Origin: Lantana camara
Lineage: Eukaryota; Streptophyta; Magnoliopsida; Lamiales; Verbenaceae
Direction: 5' to 3'
Assembly: GCA_037501455.1 (NCBI GenBank)
Contig: CM074861.1
Span: 99,983,001-100,047,000, forward strand
Length of the DNA stretch: 64,000 nt
A model generated the notes under the pieces. That model had not been told where the DNA came from and made no database searches. It saw only the letters and a program-made list of their open reading frames with translations. Below, in pieces: positions 60,859 through 64,000 of this stretch. The position numbers were made by a program, and so were the translations under genes. The stretch's first letter is position 1, and every line of letters begins with the position of its first letter.

Positions 60859-62269
60859 TGACACCTCGAGCATGTAGTTATCACATCCCCCTCATTAGAA
60901 CTTGACAAATATACGAAACGGATAATCCTTATACACGTCAAGCACTAGCGAACGGGAGACATTGAAGACCACACCTAACTAGGCGGCACTAGATGGACAG
61001 TAGTCAGAGTCTCATGCATTAGCGAAAGAAAGTTAAACAAGTAACACGAAGTGGCTACAGGCCGGCACTATTTAAACAAATAACCAGAAGCTCAGGAACT
61101 AAACATAATATGCGTAGATAAGGCCACATCGGCCACAATTACCAAAAGTAAAGTTGTACACAGGTGTCATATATATATACCAACTATACGAGACAAGTAA
61201 TACATTACAAAAGATTATCCTAACTGGACTCGACTCAAAAAGAAAGGCTAGATAAAACCGCCGCCTAGTCAGCTCCAACCTACAACCAATACAAGGGGAC
61301 AAGAAAGAAAGAGAAAGAGGGTCAGTCGAGCAACTGTGACGCGGATATAATATACAAGAAATATATAATGCAAGAAGAAAAGAGAGATGCAATGCAAGAA
61401 TACACGCCTGGATTCAATATAGCCTTCATGTTTTCAATAGCAATACAAGAATCAAGTTTCCAGAATAGAAGACGTATATTGAATTAAGTATTTCCAATCA
61501 ATCATTTGTTATCGAGCCATACCATTCTCCAACCTTACTCCACAATACAAGAACAATAACAAAAAATCCCTTTTTCCTCCGGGTGATGGAAGGGTAAATT
61601 ACGCCCTAACCATCCAAGAACACGCGAGTCATAGCCCATTTTGGTGCTATGATCCTTCAGCCGAAGCCGGTCACAGGTAACGCATGGTATCGATCAACTA
61701 CCTCCGATGATAACATGTGCACCCATAGAGGGCGCGAGATAGGTTCACCGTCGGCCCTTGCCTTCTCAAATCCCCTACCCACGTTCCGTCGGATCCCTTT
61801 CCATTGGAAATAAGCCAAAGGGGAACAATAAACACGCACTTGATTAATGCAATGCATGCAAAACATTTATCATTACCATTTTCCAAGAGCATGAACGCAC
61901 GCGAGAATATATATATATATACCTATCTATTAAATACGTGATTGTCTATCGTTTTATTAATTATGTTGAAAAGGAAATTCCAATATATATATATTATTCT
62001 ACATGCGGGTAACAATCCAAAACATGAAGGTCATACGGGTTTAAGTATTGGTTACAGCAAGAGAATAAATCTCACCTGGATAACCTCAACAAAAAATGAT
62101 GACAGGACAAGCAACCTAGACCACAGGTCCTCAGGAGGATCACCTAGACAAATGACACGATTACCAATACAATTAAACTCAATAAAACTAAGTATATATA
62201 GGCTCTCGGCAATGTATAACGATTATATGAAATAGTATTAGATGCATTACGAGTCATGAAAGGGCGTGA
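60859..62269 (-). mobile_element. Degenerate LTR of the TGTAA/TTACA family
   Basis: The left end TGACACCTCGAGC, the ATCACATCCCCCTC block, TAGCGAACGGGAGACA (60949-60964), the TTTCCTCCGGGTGATGG block (61572-61588) and the end GGGCGTGACA are all found in the neighbours at 39567 and 62304. At about 1.4 kb it is roughly half length, with the palindrome-bearing part missing. Its end overlaps the CACTA terminus at 62270. No target duplication was found. Confidence 0.7.
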
Positions 62270-62303
62270 CACTACTAGAAAACATGGTTTTTATAACCGA
62301 ATT
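62270..62303. mobile_element. CACTA terminus, 34 bases
   Basis: CACTACTAGAAAACATGG and AACCGAATT are the terminus and first subterminal repeat of the CACTA family at 209-4464 (whose other end is GTTTTCTAGTAGTG). After 34 bases an LTR interrupts it at GAATT (62299-62303). Confidence 0.8.
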
Positions 62304-64000
62304 TGTAGCGCCCCGAGCTTCGAGACACCACATCCCCCGCACCATAGCCCGGCCTACACACGAAATGGGCAATCCGTATGCACACCAAGCTATAGCGAAC
62401 GGAAGACAAACAAAATTAACACCTAGCTAGGCGGCTCTAGACAGACAGTCGTCAAAGAAACAGGCGATAGCGGAAGCAAAAGTAAACATTCAATATGCAA
62501 TGGCCACAGGCCAACATTAATTAAAACATGTAATTCGGTTTCAATAACAAAATATACCCAGATAAGGCACACGACCAAATAAAACAACTACATTAGGCTC
62601 ACAGGCCACAATGATATATCAATACCTAAAACATTAATCAAGAACATGAGTTACCCTGTATTAAACAAATGCAAAGATGAGCTTGAAGCAATCCTAAATA
62701 AATTAAACTTGACTCGAGAAGTAAAACACGGCTCACACGCCGCCTAGCTGACTCCAACCTGCAGCCAATAAGGTAACAAGAAACAGAACAAGAGGGTCAG
62801 TCGAGCGACTGGTGAGGCGGAAGAGATATAATAGATATATACACGATGCAATAGGTAGAGACATGCCATGCTATAACAAGCTGTCTCAATCCGATATAGC
62901 CTAAATTTTCAATAATAAAGCCGTCATTTACTTTAGTCTCACTTTCAAGAACAAGACAATCATTCATTTTCAAGAACGATGGCGTATACTTTCCCGGCTC
63001 CTCTTCCCACGTTGCCTCGGGCCCTTACCCCACTCAAACATGTAAGTGGAGCTCCACCAAAACACGCGAATGTGGAGTTTCAAGAACAAGCACTCGGTTA
63101 TGCAATGCATACAAGAAACTTTCCATTTTGACAATTAAGTCATGAACACACGCACAAGAATCTATATGTATAACCCATTTGTTACTTGAAATCCATTTAC
63201 AATAAAAATCGAGAATACAGTAATCAATCACGTATTTATTAGATAGGTATACATATATGTATAATATTTCGGGAAACAATTCCAATTTGTGTAGGCTATA
63301 CGGGTATAGGTTATTGGTTACAGCAAGAAGATAAACCTCACCTGACAAGCGACAGGACATGAGAAGGATACAAGATAGTGGCTAATCGACCGATGATCTC
63401 CGCCTTGGAGAAGAACTGGACAAGAAAAGAAACAATGTGTACTCGTGAGACGAGACTCAATAATGATACCAAATATGATGCACGGCAATGCTCATGTAAT
63501 TAAATAAAACTATCTCAACACCTTAATAACCAAATAAATTGGCAATCAAGTGGCACTTAAACATGTATGAGAACCAATTAACATCTAAGAGATGAAATTA
63601 ATCTCGAGGAGTCACGCATTCATATCAGTCAAACATTTCAAGTTCAATTCGTATAGGGCATGGAGTCACACAAACATGGTTGAGCAATTAAGCACCAAGA
63701 AGTGTCATATAGGAGTATAATTATCAATGAACCAAATATATATATCATACAATTCACATACGGGAGCCAAGAGAGTGGAAGGAATGCAAGAAGAGAAGTT
63801 TTAATGAAGTTGGGCAAAAACTGACAATTTTCGGAAATGCGCATGCTGTAAGAAAACCGGAATATCTTGAGTTCTAGAATCTGGAATTGAGTTTTGTTTG
63901 TTGGGTAAGAAACTAGACACAAAGATCTTTCTGATGATATATGACTCATTTTCTAGTTCAAAGCGAGGAGAAAATGACACAAGCTTGAAGTTAGGTGAAT
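62304..64000 (-). mobile_element. LTR of the TGTAA/TTACA family, cut by window edge
   Basis: It starts TGTAGCGCCCCGAGC and follows the minus-strand copy at 39567 (CACCACATCCCCCGCAC, TAGCGAACGGAAGAC). Here the motif order continues to the window edge, about 1.7 kb of an expected 2.5-3 kb. The preceding GAATT would be its target duplication. The same pentamer borders the LTR end at 208. Confidence 0.8.

Noticed and set aside
61099..62235. Frames of 64-97 codons at 61.1-62.2 kb
   Set aside because: They fall in the degenerate LTR and are not shared as protein with its relatives.
63034..63949. Frames of 101-108 codons near the right edge
   Set aside because: They lie within an LTR copy. No conserved protein motif.

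Overview
The window is nuclear DNA of a flowering plant, most likely a eudicot. The evidence is spliced genes with GT..AG introns, plant-type transposons of nearly every class, and a GH1 beta-glucosidase resembling the asterid monoterpenoid-glucoside group (asterid is inference). It is AT-rich, gene-poor and dominated by nested transposable elements. No RNA gene, CRISPR array or bacterial feature was seen.

Gene content is small. A GH1 beta-glucosidase (57097-60421) has most exons and both catalytic glutamates but lacks the exon block between them. A monoacylglycerol-lipase-like alpha/beta hydrolase (10018-13608) is a clear pseudogene: cut off at its 5' side by a Copia LTR, split by a TIR element, and carrying nonsense codons. 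There are also a PDR/ABCG transporter fragment (23.9-24.3 kb), a MURA-like transposase without its catalytic core (25.7-27.4 kb), an RPA-like Helitron gene relic (14.3-15.1 kb) and an unidentified broken gene at 6.7-7.2 kb.

Layout. 0-4.5 kb: an LTR end inside a CACTA element. 4.5-6.5 kb: another LTR fragment and a CACTA transposase remnant. 6.5-10 kb: a pseudogene, an unresolved repeat and two Copia pieces in opposite orientation. 10-13.6 kb: the lipase pseudogene. 13.9-15.3 kb: a Helitron terminus. 16.4-19.2 kb: a solo Copia LTR. 20.8-22.4 kb: three TIR elements. 23.9-27.4 kb: transporter and MURA relics. 28.3-31.2 kb: a solo LTR. 31.7-55.3 kb: one multi-level nest. 55.4-57 kb: a truncated LINE and a Harbinger-like element. 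57-60.4 kb: the glucosidase. 60.9-64 kb: two more LTRs around a CACTA end.

The nest can be ordered from the sequence. A roughly 400-bp repeat is present on both sides of an old Copia element (33207-54894). That Copia was hit by two large solo LTRs (35388-38591 and 39567-51538), and the second of these was hit by a full-length Copia (40202-49613) with TSD ACTCC. A small TIR element (31765-32903) entered only the left copy of the 400-bp repeat, so the right copy preserves its empty target site.

The most unusual signal is in the large LTR family (TGTAA.. to ..TTACA, 5-bp target duplications, at least seven copies here). Three copies carry a cluster of short GC-rich palindromes at a similar place, but the palindrome sequence differs from copy to copy. 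A second point of interest is a full-length Copia with nearly identical LTRs and a badly decayed pol, which suggests mobilisation in trans.
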